The notes below the pieces were generated by a model. That model was given only the letters and a program-made list of their open reading frames with translations. It searched no databases and was not told the DNA's origin. From DASUMF01 sp040510575 (GTDB taxonomy: Bacteria > Actinomycetota > Acidimicrobiia > IMCC26256 > DASPTH01), in contig JBEVIU010000139.1 in NCBI GenBank assembly GCA_040510575.1, forward strand, positions 1 to 13,607: a DNA stretch of 13,607 bases, written 5' to 3'. Of this stretch, positions 12,838 to 13,607 are shown one piece after another (position 1 is the first letter of the stretch; each line of letters opens with the position of its first letter). The position numbers were made by a program, and so were the translations under genes.

Positions 12838-13607
12838 AGAAATCTCGGGATCTGCCCGGATGACTCGTTCGCGGCGCGCGATGGGATCTGGCTGCGTTCA
12901 GTGCGTGAGAAGGTCGCGACGGCGCGGGCGTTGGAGTCGTTGCCGCATGTCGCGGCCGCCGCGCATGCCGGGGACTTCTCCGAAGAGCAGCTGGCGTCGG
13001 TCGCCCAACTCGCCGATGAGGCGTCGGATGCCGAGTGGGCGCAGCGGGCGCCGAACGTCTCGCCGCTGGACTTGTCGAGGATGGTCCGCACTGCGAGGAA
13101 ACCGACGGTCGAGGAGTCACGGGCGCGTCGTGAGGCGCGTTCGCTTCGCTGGTGGTGGAACAAGACCACGGGAATGTTCTGTCTACGCGGCGAGCTCGCC
13201 GACGTCGATGGCGCTCGGGTCGAAGCAGCACTCGAGAAGGCGATCGAACGCAAGCGACCGCCGAAGGGCTCGGCGTGGGACACGCGGGATCATCGCGGCG
13301 CCGACGTCTTGGTCGAAGCACTCAACCGATACGACGGCGCTCACCGCGCCACCGAACCAGGCGTGGGCAGCACGCACGATGAACGGTGCGCCAGCGCGTC
13401 GAGCCCCGCGGCGAAGACCGTGCTCGTCGTCGAGGTGCCGCTCCGTGGGCCCGACGACCGTGGCAGGGATCGCCATCAGCGACGCGACGCTCGAACAGTT
13501 GCGTGCCGGCGCGCTGATCGAACCGGTCCTCGTCGACGACCATGGCGCCACGGTCACCATCGGACGCCAACGTCCAGCCCTTCCACCCAAGATCACCCGC
13601 GCCGTAC
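12838..13607 (+). pseudogene. Truncated and frameshifted DUF222 (13E12-repeat/HNH-type) protein, runs off window
   Basis: The frame containing SVREKVATARALESLPHVAA (from about 12898), DFSEEQLASVAQLADEA, SRMVRTARKPTVEESRARRE and LRGELADVDGARVEAALEKA matches the DUF222 domain found in front of HNH nuclease domains in Actinobacteria. It has no good start: the first in-frame GTG is 12901, inside the domain, so roughly the first hundred residues of a typical member are absent. At 13447-13449 (GGG) the sense reading changes frame. Removing one G joins VLVVEVPLRGP to TTVAGIAISDATLEQLRAGA and on to VTIGRQRPALPPKITRAV at the window edge, which is the expected continuation toward the HNH part. The HNH motif itself would lie beyond 13607. 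Proteins of this family are highly repeated in actinobacterial genomes and often decay. A sequencing error could explain the frameshift but not the missing N-terminus. Confidence 0.75.

Noticed and set aside
12801..12860. Possible terminator: TTTCT-G-AGAAA (12832-12842) and neighbouring short inverted repeats after the oxygenase gene.
   Set aside because: The stem is only 5 AT-rich pairs with a one-base loop and no T-tract follows, so it cannot be supported as a terminator.
11913..13283. A long minus-strand frame across the oxygenase and the DUF222 relic.
   Set aside because: It spans two unrelated genes and an intergenic gap, and has no motif; the plus-strand readings match known families.

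Overview
The window is high-GC DNA from what looks like an actinobacterium, most likely an Acidimicrobiia-type lineage. The evidence is the codon use (GTG starts, tightly packed genes), a class E sortase, a DUF5317 membrane protein, an MpaB/DUF2236-type oxygenase and a DUF222 (13E12-repeat) relic. The taxonomic call is an inference from gene families, not from a marker gene.

Layout. Positions 1-415 hold no conventional gene, but there is a strongly structured leader (about 150-283) ending at a Shine-Dalgarno and a 28-codon signal-peptide-like ORF (287-373). Two overlapping genes follow (416-2952). Both encode membrane proteins of the HD-GYP type with progressively degraded catalytic sites: the first keeps HD but has lost the HH...GYP segment, and the second has lost the HD pair too. 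On the minus strand, a DUF5317 membrane protein (2954-3547) converges on them. A 72-residue biotinyl/lipoyl-fold protein without any lysine (3565-3783) and a class E sortase (3792-4727, minus) come next. Both appear to be made from leaderless transcripts.

The core of the window (4861-11511) is a complete System I cytochrome c maturation operon in the order ccmA-B-C-D-E-F-G-H-I. CcmA and CcmB (ABC module), CcmC and CcmD deliver heme to the chaperone CcmE. CcmG and CcmH keep the apocytochrome CXXCH thiols reduced. CcmF with CcmH/CcmI performs the ligation outside the membrane. Seven of the eight junctions are 4-base GTGA/ATGA overlaps. The one exception, ccmE/ccmF, is exactly bridged by an 11-codon ORF that itself overlaps both neighbours by 4 bases.

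A cytoplasmic cyclophilin-type peptidyl-prolyl isomerase (11527-11997) and an MpaB/DUF2236 oxygenase-like protein (12006-12800) follow on the same strand and may be co-transcribed. The right end (about 12838-13607) is an N-terminally truncated and frameshifted DUF222 protein that runs out of the window.

No tRNA, rRNA, CRISPR array, insertion sequence or replication origin was seen. The most interesting items are the structured leader beside the degenerate HD-GYP pair, the lysine-free biotinyl-like protein, the System I Ccm operon in an apparent actinobacterium, and the mini-ORF relay inside it.
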